Shown: positions 27,106-36,029 of the stretch, in pieces | Layout: every line of letters begins with the position of its first letter | How positions within the stretch are numbered: position 1 is the stretch's first letter | Assembly (NCBI GenBank): GCA_009785595.1 | Contig: WQVZ01000004.1 | Coordinates: 1 to 50,033 of the forward strand | Reading direction: 5' to 3' | DNA from: Defluviitaleaceae bacterium | Lineage (GTDB): Bacteria > Bacillota > Clostridia > Lachnospirales > WRAX01 | Length of the DNA: 50,033 nt | The notes under the pieces: generated by a model | Database searches by the model: none | Seen by the model: the letters and a program-made list of their open reading frames with translations, nothing else | What the model was told of the DNA's origin: nothing | Program-made: the position numbers and the translations under genes

Positions 27106-28197
27106 ATGGAACAATTTATGGAGCAAACGATTGCTATACGGCAGCAAATAATAGGCTTTTATAAGAAATTTGAGATAGCTATCAACTATATCCTCAAATT
27201 TTTGGTGGCACTGTTTATATTTTCCAGGATAAACACCATCGGGCTGTATCGAGAGGAGTTTTATGTACTTTTTGAGACAGCAAGCTTTGCTTATTTGGCC
27301 CTTATTTCACTGATATTTACCCTTTCGCCTCCTGCTGTGGCGTTGTTTTTGGTGGCTCTGGCCATTACCATTCAACTGTCGGCGGTGTTGGAGGTTGCTG
27401 TTTTTGTCTTTCTTTTGATGATGCTATTGATTATATTTTATGCCCGTCTTGACCCCCGCCGGTCTATGCTTATTTTGGCTATGGTTTTTGGCTTTTTCTT
27501 TAACATGCCATATGCGGTGGCTATGTTTGCCGGGCTGTATTTTGGTATATCAAGCATGATACCTATTATTTTGGGTACGGCAGTGTGGTATTTTTTGCCA
27601 TTTTTTACAAACTTGGCCCAAACCACAACCATTGCAACGGAATTTGACCTTTTTGAGCTGCCCGTATCCTTTATGGAGGTTTTTGGCAAAATTTATGAGC
27701 AGCTGACCACTGATTTCAGCTGGATTGTCATAGGTTTTGTGCTGGCTATGGTGGCCCTGGCTGTGCATCTTATTTCTCGTATTGCCATAAACTACTCCAA
27801 AGATATTGCCATTGCCGCCGGCGCTGTTATAGGCATCATATGCATGATTATGGTGGTGACAGTGGCCGATATTGATATGTCCATCGGTGGTATTTTCCTT
27901 GGCTCTATTTTGTCGGCACTGCTGGTGTTGGTTGTGAAATTTTTTGACAATGTGCTGGATTATAAACGGGTAGAGCGCGTGGTTTTTGATGACGAAGATA
28001 ATTATTATTATGTTAAAATTGTGCCGAAAGTAAAAGCGGAACAAGCAGAAAAGCCGGAAAAAACGGTGCGGGCGAAAAAACCCATAAGGCCCGAAAAGCC
28101 TGAAAGAGTCCAATTGCCAAAAAAACCGGCCCCAGTCGAGCCGGAGGAGTACACATATCATTCCAAACCCATTGAAAGAAAAGAGCCGGAAGAGTAG
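27106..28197 (+). CDS. polytopic membrane protein of unknown function
   Basis: This 363-residue protein has about eight to nine hydrophobic segments between residues 20 and 280, many Phe and Ile, then a cytoplasmic tail rich in Lys, Pro and Glu with repeated KPEK/RPEKPE-like units. I do not recognise the family. The ATG is behind GGGAGG; a TTG four codons upstream overlaps that site. The frame would continue past its TAG for nine more acidic codons to a TAA, so the tail may have been shortened recently. It lies between the FEPYRPIG protein and cdaA, all on one strand, and may work with the cyclase at the membrane; this is inference. Confidence 0.75.
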   Translation: MEQFMEQTIAIRQQIIGFYKKFEIAINYILKFLVALFIFSRINTIGLYREEFYVLFETASFAYLALISLIFTLSPPAVALFLVALAITIQLSAVLEVAVFVFLLMMLLIIFYARLDPRRSMLILAMVFGFFFNMPYAVAMFAGLYFGISSMIPIILGTAVWYFLPFFTNLAQTTTIATEFDLFELPVSFMEVFGKIYEQLTTDFSWIVIGFVLAMVALAVHLISRIAINYSKDIAIAAGAVIGIICMIMVVTVADIDMSIGGIFLGSILSALLVLVVKFFDNVLDYKRVERVVFDDEDNYYYVKIVPKVKAEQAEKPEKTVRAKKPIRPEKPERVQLPKKPAPVEPEEYTYHSKPIERKEPEE

Positions 28198-28254
28198 GAA
28201 GACGAGGAAGATTCGTATATGCTGTAATTATATATCAAAACAAAAAGGAAGGGC

Positions 28255-29118
28255 GTGGCAGGAATGACCGACTTTATATCCAATTTATTTGCAAACTTGC
28301 CCACCCTTACCATGCCGCGCTTTGGTTTAAGTGCTGTTTTAGATATTGCATTTATTACCTTTGTGATATATAAGGCGTTGATGTGGATAAGGCGCACCCG
28401 TGCATGGATGTTTTTTAGGGGTGCACTGACCCTGCTGATGGTGTATTTGGCGGCGAGTATGCTGTCAATGAACGCCACGACGGAGCTTATACAGCAGGGT
28501 TTTATTTATGTTGCCTTTGCCTTGATGGTAATTTTTGCGCCGGAGCTGCGTAAAGTGCTGGAAAGTCTTGGCAAAAACCGCAATATACCATTTTTGAGCA
28601 CCCTGGAGGACAGCAGAGAAGCTAACAGCACCCAGTGTGTGGATGAAATTATTGTGGCGGCCAGAGAGATGTCTCGGGTAAAAACCGGGGCTCTTATTGT
28701 TATAGAGCAGCAGGTGCCTTTGGGGGACTTGGAAGGCACCGGCGTGGCTATTGATGCCTTGGTTACAAGCCAACTGCTTATTAATATCTTCGAGCACAAC
28801 ACGCCCCTACATGATGGGGCGGTTTTGGTGCGGGAAAACCGCGTAAAAGCGGCCACATGTATATTGCCTCTGACCACCGAGCACCTGTCCAGCGACCTTG
28901 GCACGCGCCACCGGGCTGCCGTTGGTATTTCTGAAGTATCCGACGCGTATGCCGTGGTGGTTTCTGAGGAAAGCGGCTATATATCCATTGCCAAAGAGGG
29001 CAAATTGTATCGTAATCTATCGGAAAATCAAATAAAAGACATGTTGTTGGAGAACATAAAACCTAGCAAAAGTCGTAAATTTAGGCCCGGCTTCAAGAAT
29101 AAGAAGGGGGGCAAATGA
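28255..29118 (+). CDS. cdaA: diadenylate cyclase CdaA
   Basis: CdaA makes the second messenger cyclic di-AMP from two ATP; in Firmicutes it controls potassium and osmolyte uptake and the cell wall. The 287-residue protein has three N-terminal membrane segments (about 24-98) and the DAC domain with DGA (187-189) and RHR (218-220), both needed for catalysis. GTG 28255 has AAGGA five bases upstream; ATG 28264 is an alternative that would remove three residues. cdaR begins in a four-base overlap with the stop, and glmM follows, the conserved three-gene order. Confidence 0.95.
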   Translation: MAGMTDFISNLFANLPTLTMPRFGLSAVLDIAFITFVIYKALMWIRRTRAWMFFRGALTLLMVYLAASMLSMNATTELIQQGFIYVAFALMVIFAPELRKVLESLGKNRNIPFLSTLEDSREANSTQCVDEIIVAAREMSRVKTGALIVIEQQVPLGDLEGTGVAIDALVTSQLLINIFEHNTPLHDGAVLVRENRVKAATCILPLTTEHLSSDLGTRHRAAVGISEVSDAYAVVVSEESGYISIAKEGKLYRNLSENQIKDMLLENIKPSKSRKFRPGFKNKKGGK

Positions 29119-30554
29119 TGATGAAAAAAATGTTAACTAAACTGAAAACAGACCTTGCAAGAAATACACCCTGGAAGATTGCCGCATTTTTGCTGGCTTT
29201 TGCCCTGTGGTTTTTGATTATGAATATTACTGACCCAATACTTACGCTTAATGTACCCGTAACCCTGCAATTGCGCAACGAGGAAGCCCTTGACGACAGC
29301 ATACATTTGGAAAATATAAATGCACTGCGCTATCAGCAGATAAGGATACGTGTGCGGGGCAGCTCCAGCGATGTGGAGGAACTTCGCAACAGTCTCGGTG
29401 CATATATTGATTTATCCACATCCGATATTATAAATGCGGCAGAAGAGGGTGTTGTTTTAAATGTGGTGGTACAGCCTGCCGGGGATTTTGGCGATGATAT
29501 TGAGCTTGTGTCTATTAGTCCGGCCAGTGTTTCGCTGCATTTAGATAAAATAGAAACCCGGCAAATACCCATAGATGTGGAGATGATAGGCGAAGTAGAC
29601 GTTAACCATCTGGTTTTGTATGATGACATTGATATTATGCCGCCGACGCTGCCTGTCACCGGTCCGCGCAGTATTGTGGGAGATATAGAGCGTTTGGCGA
29701 TAGAGATGGATATTGAGGGGTTGACGGCTTCTGCTCGTGCAACCAAAACACGTGGAGACATAACAATTCTTGATGGAGCGGGTAGAGAGGTTTTGTCTCA
29801 TTATGTGGGGATAGGAGGCACGGCTATTGTTCAGGTGCCGGTGTATCGCCGTGGCAGCATTGCTATTTTGAGTCCGGAATATGAAGGCACCCCACCGGTG
29901 GGTTTTGGCGTGTATGATATTGAATGGTATCCCCGTACTATTGCGGTGGCCGGGCCGGAAGAGGCCATACAGGCTCTTATACCCATACGTCTTAGCCCTA
30001 TTGCCGCGGATCTTATAACTGCGGCTACCGACACATTTAACCTACCCTATGACATCCGGCATTATTTGCCCGATGGCGTGTTTCTTATTGAAGACGATCG
30101 CGGTAATGTTAATGTGGAGGTGCTTGTGGAGCCTGTTATTACGCGGGAGTTTGTTATACCACGCGCCAGGTTCCAGGTTTTTGGCTTGCCCCACAACACC
30201 ACGGTGCTTACCGATGAAATAACCCTTACTGTGTCTGGTCTGGAAACAATTGTGGACGGCATAACAAATATAACCCTGGCGGCCAGTTTGGGTAATTTGA
30301 ATTTGCCCTACGGCCGGCATAATGTACCCCTTAACCCTAGCGGCATATCGGGTCGTGCCACTATTGTTGGGCCGCCGCCAATGCTTACTATTTATGTTGC
30401 GGCCCCTGGCGAAGAACCGCCGCTGGATATACCAGAACCACCGGAGAATCCAGACGAAAATGGATATGAAAATGAACCATATGAAGATGAGCCCGCGGAC
30501 GGTGCCAATGGCGGCAGCGGAGAAGAGGACGAAGAGGATTATGACGAGGATTAA
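29115..30554 (+). CDS. cdaR: CdaA regulator CdaR (YbbR-domain protein)
   Basis: CdaR is anchored in the membrane next to CdaA and modulates its cyclase activity. The 479-residue protein has one N-terminal membrane segment (about 22-38, in WKIAAFLLAFALWFLIMN), then an extracytoplasmic region of YbbR domains (about 45-425), and a long acidic, proline-rich tail of about 45 residues. The tail is unusual and resembles the acidic C-termini of other membrane proteins in this gene run. Three ATG codons stand in a row at 29115, 29118 and 29121; the first overlaps the cdaA stop, and any could be used. Confidence 0.92.
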   Translation: MMMKKMLTKLKTDLARNTPWKIAAFLLAFALWFLIMNITDPILTLNVPVTLQLRNEEALDDSIHLENINALRYQQIRIRVRGSSSDVEELRNSLGAYIDLSTSDIINAAEEGVVLNVVVQPAGDFGDDIELVSISPASVSLHLDKIETRQIPIDVEMIGEVDVNHLVLYDDIDIMPPTLPVTGPRSIVGDIERLAIEMDIEGLTASARATKTRGDITILDGAGREVLSHYVGIGGTAIVQVPVYRRGSIAILSPEYEGTPPVGFGVYDIEWYPRTIAVAGPEEAIQALIPIRLSPIAADLITAATDTFNLPYDIRHYLPDGVFLIEDDRGNVNVEVLVEPVITREFVIPRARFQVFGLPHNTTVLTDEITLTVSGLETIVDGITNITLAASLGNLNLPYGRHNVPLNPSGISGRATIVGPPPMLTIYVAAPGEEPPLDIPEPPENPDENGYENEPYEDEPADGANGGSGEEDEEDYDED

Positions 30555-30566
30555 GGAGTTGAACAT

Positions 30567-31916
30567 ATGGGCAGAATGTTTGGAACTGATGGAGTAAGGG
30601 GATATGTTGGCACGGAGCTTACGGCGAAAAAGGCCTTTGAGATAGGGTTGGCCGGAGCGAAGGTGCTGGCTAAAAGGGGCGAAAAGCCTTGTATACTGCT
30701 GGGTATGGACCCGCGCATATCATCGGATATGCTAATGGCGGCACTGACGGCGGGCATATGCTCTGTTGGGGTGGATGTGTATAATGCGGGTGTTGTGCCT
30801 GCGCCTGCTGTTGCGTATTTGGTGCGCAAATACGGTTTTGCCGCGGGTGTTATGGTGTCCGCGTCACATAATGCCTATTATGATAATGGCATAAAGTTTT
30901 ATAATGGCGACGGATATAAGCTTACCGACGAGATCGAAGACGAAATAGAGGCGCTGATGCAGCGCATAGATGAAATTGCCCCATCCAGCGGTGTTGATGT
31001 GGGGCGTGTTTTGGGCGGTCGTGATCCTTTGGGAGATTACGCGGTATTTTTGCAGTCTTGCGTGGGTGATGTCAGCCTTTCTGGTCTTAAAATTGCCCTG
31101 GATTGCTCTAACGGAGCCGCATATCAGGTTGCCCCACGGGTTTTTAAGGCTTTGGGCGCGGATGTTAGTGTTATTGCGGATAAACCCGATGGGGTTAACA
31201 TAAATGATGGATGCGGATCTACCCATATAGAAACCTTGGCAAAGCATATAAAAGCCGGAAAATATGACATGGCCTTTGCCTTTGACGGCGATGGCGACCG
31301 TTGCTTTGCCCTGGATGATGTAGGCGATGTGCTGGATGGGGATATGATAATGAACATCATAGGCACCCATTGGCAGTCGAAGGGCTTGCTGGCTAAAAAT
31401 ACCGTTGTAGCTACCATTATGAGCAATCTTGGTCTTATAAAAGCTGCCAAAGAAAGCGGCATAAATGTGAAGCAAACCAAGGTGGGTGACCGCTATGTGC
31501 TGGAAGAAATGATGGCGGGCGGATATTGTCTGGGCGGCGAACAAAGCGGCCATATAATATGCCTTAACCGCCACACCACCGGCGATGGTGTGCTTACGGC
31601 ACTAGTGCTGGCGGCTATTGTGGTAGAGAGCGGCAAAAACCTTGGGCAGCTTAACACCATGGTGCAAATGCCCCAGGTGTTGGTTAATGCTAAAATAAAA
31701 AACGAAGCTAAGGCGGCTATTATGGCCCATGAAGCCATTGTAGCGGAAATTGCCGCGCTGGAGCAGCGTTTTGCCGGCAGTGGCCGGGTGGTTATACGTC
31801 CGTCTGGGACGGAGCCGTTGCTCCGGGTGATGATTGAAGGCGAGGATATTAAAGAGATAACCGCCGAGGCCAAGCGCATTGCGGGGCTGATGGAAGAATT
31901 GGCGGAAAAAGTATAA
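30567..31916 (+). CDS. glmM: phosphoglucosamine mutase
   Basis: GlmM converts glucosamine-6-phosphate to glucosamine-1-phosphate for peptidoglycan precursors. The 449-residue protein has the phosphoserine loop SASHN with Ser100, the DGDGDR metal-binding loop near 240-245, the sugar-binding GGEQSGH, and the C-terminal RPSGTEPLLRVM phosphate-binding loop. Length and the Ser100 position fit GlmM, not phosphomannomutase. AAGGAG lies eight bases before the ATG. The link with cdaA-cdaR is known: CdaA and GlmM form a complex in other Firmicutes. Confidence 0.97.
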   Translation: MGRMFGTDGVRGYVGTELTAKKAFEIGLAGAKVLAKRGEKPCILLGMDPRISSDMLMAALTAGICSVGVDVYNAGVVPAPAVAYLVRKYGFAAGVMVSASHNAYYDNGIKFYNGDGYKLTDEIEDEIEALMQRIDEIAPSSGVDVGRVLGGRDPLGDYAVFLQSCVGDVSLSGLKIALDCSNGAAYQVAPRVFKALGADVSVIADKPDGVNINDGCGSTHIETLAKHIKAGKYDMAFAFDGDGDRCFALDDVGDVLDGDMIMNIIGTHWQSKGLLAKNTVVATIMSNLGLIKAAKESGINVKQTKVGDRYVLEEMMAGGYCLGGEQSGHIICLNRHTTGDGVLTALVLAAIVVESGKNLGQLNTMVQMPQVLVNAKIKNEAKAAIMAHEAIVAEIAALEQRFAGSGRVVIRPSGTEPLLRVMIEGEDIKEITAEAKRIAGLMEELAEKV

Positions 31917-31928
31917 GAGGGTATTTGG

Positions 31929-32624
31929 ATGATTGGGATAATAGGTGCCATGGATGTGGAAATTGAGGGCATTGTGGCGAAAATGACGGAGATAACCACC
32001 ACCAACGCCGCCGGCATGGCTTTTCATCAGGGAAGCTTGGCCGGCAGGCGTGTTGTGGTGGCAAAATGCCGTGTGGGCAAGGTAAATGCGGCCATGTGCG
32101 CCCAGGCCATGGTGGACAAGTTTGCTGTGGCGGCGGTGATAAACCTGGGGGTTGCCGGAGCCGTATACGATGGCCTTAATATTGGGGATGTGGTGGTGTC
32201 TAAAAACCTGGCCCAGCACGACTTTGACGTGACATTTGCAGACCGCCCGCCGGGTTTTATTCCTGAGCTTGGTGTGTATTTTGTGGCGGATGAAAAACTT
32301 GCGACGGCGGCATTTGATGCCTGTCATGAGGTATTTTTAGGTAGCGGAAACCGCGCCCACATGGGAACCATAGCCACCGGCGACCAGTTTATAGCGGATA
32401 GAGCTGCGAAAGACCGCATTTGGGAACATTTTGAGGCGTATTGTGTGGAGATGGAAGGGGCGGCCATAGCCCAGGTGTGTCAGTTGAATAATATACCATT
32501 TGTGGTAATTAGAGCTATATCTGATAAAGCCGACGGCAGTGCTCACGCGGATTTTAGCGAATTTGTGGCCATGGCTGCTGATAATTCCGCAAAAATTGTG
32601 ACGCGGTTGGTAGGGGTCTATTAA
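31929..32624 (+). CDS. mtnN: 5'-methylthioadenosine/S-adenosylhomocysteine nucleosidase
   Basis: MtnN cleaves methylthioadenosine and S-adenosylhomocysteine to adenine and the thioribosyl sugars, relieving product inhibition of methyl and polyamine transfer. The 231-residue protein has the usual marks: MIGIIGAMDVEIEGI with Glu12, the GVAGAVYDGLNIGDVVVS segment, VEMEGAAIAQV (the ribose-binding Glu) and ISDKADGSA with the catalytic Asp. The length is typical. AGAGGG precedes the ATG. The stop overlaps the start of the next gene by one base. Confidence 0.96.
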   Translation: MIGIIGAMDVEIEGIVAKMTEITTTNAAGMAFHQGSLAGRRVVVAKCRVGKVNAAMCAQAMVDKFAVAAVINLGVAGAVYDGLNIGDVVVSKNLAQHDFDVTFADRPPGFIPELGVYFVADEKLATAAFDACHEVFLGSGNRAHMGTIATGDQFIADRAAKDRIWEHFEAYCVEMEGAAIAQVCQLNNIPFVVIRAISDKADGSAHADFSEFVAMAADNSAKIVTRLVGVY

Positions 32625-33667
32625 TGACAAACCAAGAGCGTGGCCGGTACAATTTAACAATTTTTACTCTGTTTGTTGTTTTTTTCATCATATATAGCCT
32701 TATTGGTCTTGCCCTGTACTTAACAGGTTTAACAGGTGAGCATCACGGCTTTTTGCCGTATGCTCCGGCCTGGATAAGGGCTGTTGCCCTTATTTCTGCC
32801 GCCGGCTTTGGTGGTGCCTGGCTTGTTACGGGGCTTGTTGGCGGGATATGGCTTGTTTGCCGCTTTATCAGAGCACAAGGAAAACGAACCCTTATTTTGT
32901 CCTGCGTTTTCTTTCCCATAACTCTTTACGCTTTTGTTTTTGTGGGTCTTGGCGCGGCCTTGCCTTTTGCCATATACAATACTGTACTTATAAAGCGAAG
33001 CAAGAAACAGGAGGAAATTGCAATGAGAATACATTATTACTCCGGATGGTTTGATGGCCCTTTGCCGGAGCGTCTTGCGGAGATGTTGCGCGAGGACATA
33101 ATTGACAGAAAATCCATAGCAGTTGTGTGGGGCGTCTGGAATATAGAAGAATACATGAATATTGCAAAAGACACATGGTTTGGGCCTGCTGGCATTGTTT
33201 TTGAACAATACCACGCCATTGACCCGCGCATGGATAAAACGAAAGCACAAGAGCTGGTGAAAAATGCTTCTGTTATTTTGATGATGGGCGGAGATACAGT
33301 TTTGCAAAAGGCTTTTTTGACGGAGCATGGGTTGGTAGCGTCCATCAAAGAGAGCAAGGCCGCTGTTATTATGGGTCTTAGTGCCGGAGCCAAAAACATG
33401 AGCGCAAAAATTGTTTGTGCAATAAGCAATAACTACGAAGTTCATGAAATTGGCATTTATGATGGTATTGGCCTGAATGATTTTTGTCACGAGCCTTATT
33501 TTTCTGTTGAAAATGACGAGCTGATTAAAAATGAACTGTTGCCGCTGTCGCAAGAGATGGACATATACGCCACGGGCACGGATGCTGTCATGCGGGTAAA
33601 AAACGGCGTGGTTGAGGTTTTGGGTGATGTATACTTAATTGCCGGCGGGAAAATTAAGAAGATATAG
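32624..33667 (+). CDS. membrane-domain/peptidase S51-like fusion protein
   Basis: This is a 347-residue protein with two distinct parts. Residues 1-125 form three hydrophobic segments (about 11-34, 50-80 and 89-115). Residues 134-347 resemble peptidase E (family S51), with MGGDTVLQKAF (221-231) and the nucleophile motif GLSAGA (251-256, Ser253). The expected PHF histidine motif reads PYF (291-293), with a His at 289, so activity is uncertain. The frame is open through the junction, but a perfect AGGAGG at 33009-33014 and ATG at 33023 lie exactly there, which could make a separate 214-residue peptidase of normal family length. It may be a fusion by stop loss, or two products from one gene. Confidence 0.75.
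   Translation: MTNQERGRYNLTIFTLFVVFFIIYSLIGLALYLTGLTGEHHGFLPYAPAWIRAVALISAAGFGGAWLVTGLVGGIWLVCRFIRAQGKRTLILSCVFFPITLYAFVFVGLGAALPFAIYNTVLIKRSKKQEEIAMRIHYYSGWFDGPLPERLAEMLREDIIDRKSIAVVWGVWNIEEYMNIAKDTWFGPAGIVFEQYHAIDPRMDKTKAQELVKNASVILMMGGDTVLQKAFLTEHGLVASIKESKAAVIMGLSAGAKNMSAKIVCAISNNYEVHEIGIYDGIGLNDFCHEPYFSVENDELIKNELLPLSQEMDIYATGTDAVMRVKNGVVEVLGDVYLIAGGKIKKI
33009..33025 (+). promoter_or_regulatory. internal ribosome site and ATG in the fusion gene
   Basis: AGGAGG (33009-33014) stands eight bases before an in-frame ATG (33023). It is the best-formed translation start in the gene and coincides with the domain border, at residue 134 of the long frame. The long form starts behind the mtnN stop without such a strong site. 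Confidence 0.7.
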
Positions 33668-33690
33668 AGAGTGCCGCCCGGCACTCTTTT
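33668..33690 (+). terminator. intrinsic terminator before rqcH
   Basis: AGAGTGCC and GGCACTCT form a perfect 8-bp stem around GCCC and run into TTTT (the first T closes the stem). It starts directly at the stop codon of the peptidase fusion gene. The T run is short, so some readthrough into rqcH is likely. Confidence 0.75.
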
Positions 33691-33705
33691 GAAAATGGAG
33701 GAAAT

Positions 33706-35469
33706 ATGGCTTTTGATGGATTAATGATAGCCGCCATTGTTAACGAACTTTCGCAGAGTCTGGCAGGCGGCAGGATAGACAAGGTTTTTCAGCCGGAGCG
33801 GGACGAAATTGTGCTGGCCATACGTGCGGGCGGCGGCAATCACAGGTTGCTGTTGACGGCCAACGCGGGTTTTCCACGGCTGCACCTGACGGCGGCGGCC
33901 AAGGAGAATCCTCTTACGGCTCCAATGTTTTGTATGTTGTTACGCAAGCATATACAGGGCGGGCGGATTACTGGTATCACCCAGCCTAATTTTGAGCGCA
34001 TTGTGCATATTGCCATTGAGAGCTTTAACGAAATGGGCGACCTAGTGGAAAAGCTGTTGGTTGTGGAGATAATGGGCAAATACAGCAATATCATACTGGT
34101 GGATGGGGGCGTGGTGCTGGACAGTGCAAAGCATGTGTCTTATAGCCAAAGCTCTGTGCGGCAGATTTTGCCCGGACGGCCATATGTAGAGGCCCCCAGC
34201 CAGAACAAAATTAACCCACTTTTGCTGGAACGTGAGCGATTTTTGGCTATTGCTGAAAGTGCCGATATTGCGGCCCAAAAGCTGATTTTTCAGAACTATA
34301 CAGGCATCAGCCCATTTTCGGCCGGCATAATTTGCGCCATGGCAGAAATTGACCCGGAAAAAACCATGGATACCGCGACCGCCCGGGATATGGCGGCTCT
34401 TTTTGATGCCTTTGACCAAGTGATGACCAAGGTGCGGGTGGGGGAATTTACCCCCTACACTTTTCAAGATGGTGCGGCGACCCCCAGGGCTTTTGCTGTT
34501 ATCAGCCGACATATGTACGATAATGACCATGTAAGGGATTTTGTGTCGCCGTCACAAATGGTGGAGTATTATTATGCCGCCAAGGATAATACATCGCGGA
34601 TACAGCAAAAGTCACAGGATTTGCGGCGGCATGTGCAAAATCTTATTGAACGCTGTGTGAAAAAGGCGGAAATGCACGAGAAAACTATGGCAGAAGTGGC
34701 CGAGCGGGAGAGTTTGCGAGCAATGGGCGAGCTTATTACCGCCAACATTTATGCCATACCTGCCGGGGCAAAGTCTTTTACTGCTATAAATTATTACGAA
34801 GAGGGTATGCCGGAGGTAGACATTGCCCTTAACCCCACAAAAACAGCGGCAGAGAACGCCCAGGGATACTTTGCAAAATATAACAAGCAGAAGCGAACCA
34901 ATGTGGCTTTGCAGGAGCAAATGACGCAAAATATGGAGGAATTGGAGTATTTGGAAGGGGTGCGCCAAACTTTGGAACACGCCCATGATGATGCGGATTT
35001 GGCCCAGATACGGCAAGAGTTGGCCGGCCAGGGATTGGTTAAAAAACAGGGCCAAACCGCGGGCAAAAAACAGAAAGAGCGCGAGCAAAAGGCCAAGCCC
35101 CTGCATTATATTTCATCGGACGGCCATGACATATATGTGGGCAAAAATAATGTGCAAAACGACCATCTAACCTTGCGCTTTGCCATGCCAGACGATATTT
35201 GGCTGCATACAAAGAGCATACCCGGTTCCCACGTTATTTTGCGGGCCAAGGGTGGGCAGGTGAGTCAAGCCGCCCTGGAAGAGGCGGCCATGTTGGCGGC
35301 GTATTACAGCAAGGGGCGCAGCGGCAGTCTTGTGCCGGTGGATTATTGCCCCCGCAAGCAAGTAAAAAAACCAAGCGGTGCAAAGCCGGGCATGGTTATT
35401 TATGAAGGGCATCGGACGGCCTATGTGACGCCGGATGAAGGGAAAATTAATGCCATGGAGATGGGGTAG
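33706..35469 (+). CDS. rqcH: ribosome rescue factor RqcH (NFACT family)
   Basis: RqcH binds stalled 50S subunits with a peptidyl-tRNA and drives alanine tailing of the nascent chain, which marks it for degradation. The protein was formerly called a fibronectin-binding protein. The 587-residue sequence has the NFACT-N domain from MAFDGLMIAAIVNEL, helix-hairpin and coiled-coil regions (about 290-440) and the NFACT-R domain (about 469-568) with DIWLHTKSIPGSHVIL. A Lys/Gln-rich segment (about 440-465) links them. GGAGG precedes the ATG. It follows a terminator hairpin and may have its own weak promoter. Confidence 0.95.
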   Translation: MAFDGLMIAAIVNELSQSLAGGRIDKVFQPERDEIVLAIRAGGGNHRLLLTANAGFPRLHLTAAAKENPLTAPMFCMLLRKHIQGGRITGITQPNFERIVHIAIESFNEMGDLVEKLLVVEIMGKYSNIILVDGGVVLDSAKHVSYSQSSVRQILPGRPYVEAPSQNKINPLLLERERFLAIAESADIAAQKLIFQNYTGISPFSAGIICAMAEIDPEKTMDTATARDMAALFDAFDQVMTKVRVGEFTPYTFQDGAATPRAFAVISRHMYDNDHVRDFVSPSQMVEYYYAAKDNTSRIQQKSQDLRRHVQNLIERCVKKAEMHEKTMAEVAERESLRAMGELITANIYAIPAGAKSFTAINYYEEGMPEVDIALNPTKTAAENAQGYFAKYNKQKRTNVALQEQMTQNMEELEYLEGVRQTLEHAHDDADLAQIRQELAGQGLVKKQGQTAGKKQKEREQKAKPLHYISSDGHDIYVGKNNVQNDHLTLRFAMPDDIWLHTKSIPGSHVILRAKGGQVSQAALEEAAMLAAYYSKGRSGSLVPVDYCPRKQVKKPSGAKPGMVIYEGHRTAYVTPDEGKINAMEMG

Positions 35470-35552
35470 GAATTTATATTTTGAACAGGACATATAGTTG
35501 TCGTGTTTTAAGTGTTAGAATGACGTTATCAAACATTGAAAGGAGTATTATT

Positions 35553-35954
35553 ATGCTTGTACCAACAATTAGTTTTAAAGGTAATTGCGACGAGGCCCTT
35601 ACATTTTACAAGGAGGCGCTGGGTGCGGAGGTTAAAGAGGTTGCTTATTTCCGTGATGCCCCGGCAGGCTCCGGTATGGACGAGTCGTTGCCGCCGAATT
35701 TTGTAATGCATTCAGAGGTATTGATATTTGGCACACAAATTACAATGACAGATGGAGCAACTGCCCCAATAACAGGGGACTACTTCTCTCTGATGCTTTC
35801 TTTTGATTCTGCCGAAGAGGTGACATCTGTATTTAACAAACTTGCAGATGGCGGACGAGTTATCGGGGCATTAGCTCCGCAATTTTGGGCTACTTTATGT
35901 GGTGATGTGCAAGATCGCTTTGGGATACATTGGCATATTTGCACGGGTTTCTAA
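35553..35954 (+). CDS. VOC-family (PhnB-like) protein
   Basis: The 133-residue protein belongs to the glyoxalase/bleomycin-resistance superfamily, PhnB-like branch. The opening PTISFKGNCDEALTFYKEALG and the closing DRFGIHWHI are family marks. The two halves form one metal-site pocket in a dimer. The substrate is unknown; such genes are often spread in accessory regions. The ATG has AAAGGAG seven bases upstream; a longer frame from 35481 has no ribosome site. It opens a group of small genes with no strong operon signal. Confidence 0.85.
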   Translation: MLVPTISFKGNCDEALTFYKEALGAEVKEVAYFRDAPAGSGMDESLPPNFVMHSEVLIFGTQITMTDGATAPITGDYFSLMLSFDSAEEVTSVFNKLADGGRVIGALAPQFWATLCGDVQDRFGIHWHICTGF

Positions 35955-36029
35955 AAGTAAGATTAGCTACAAAGATGTGTATTTGATAGCGGGAACAGGC
36001 CCTAAGTTAAGCATCAAGGAGTATGGAAA

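Noticed and set aside
35470-35552. A promoter before the VOC gene
   Set aside because: TAGAAT is present, but no -35 box at a proper distance was found.
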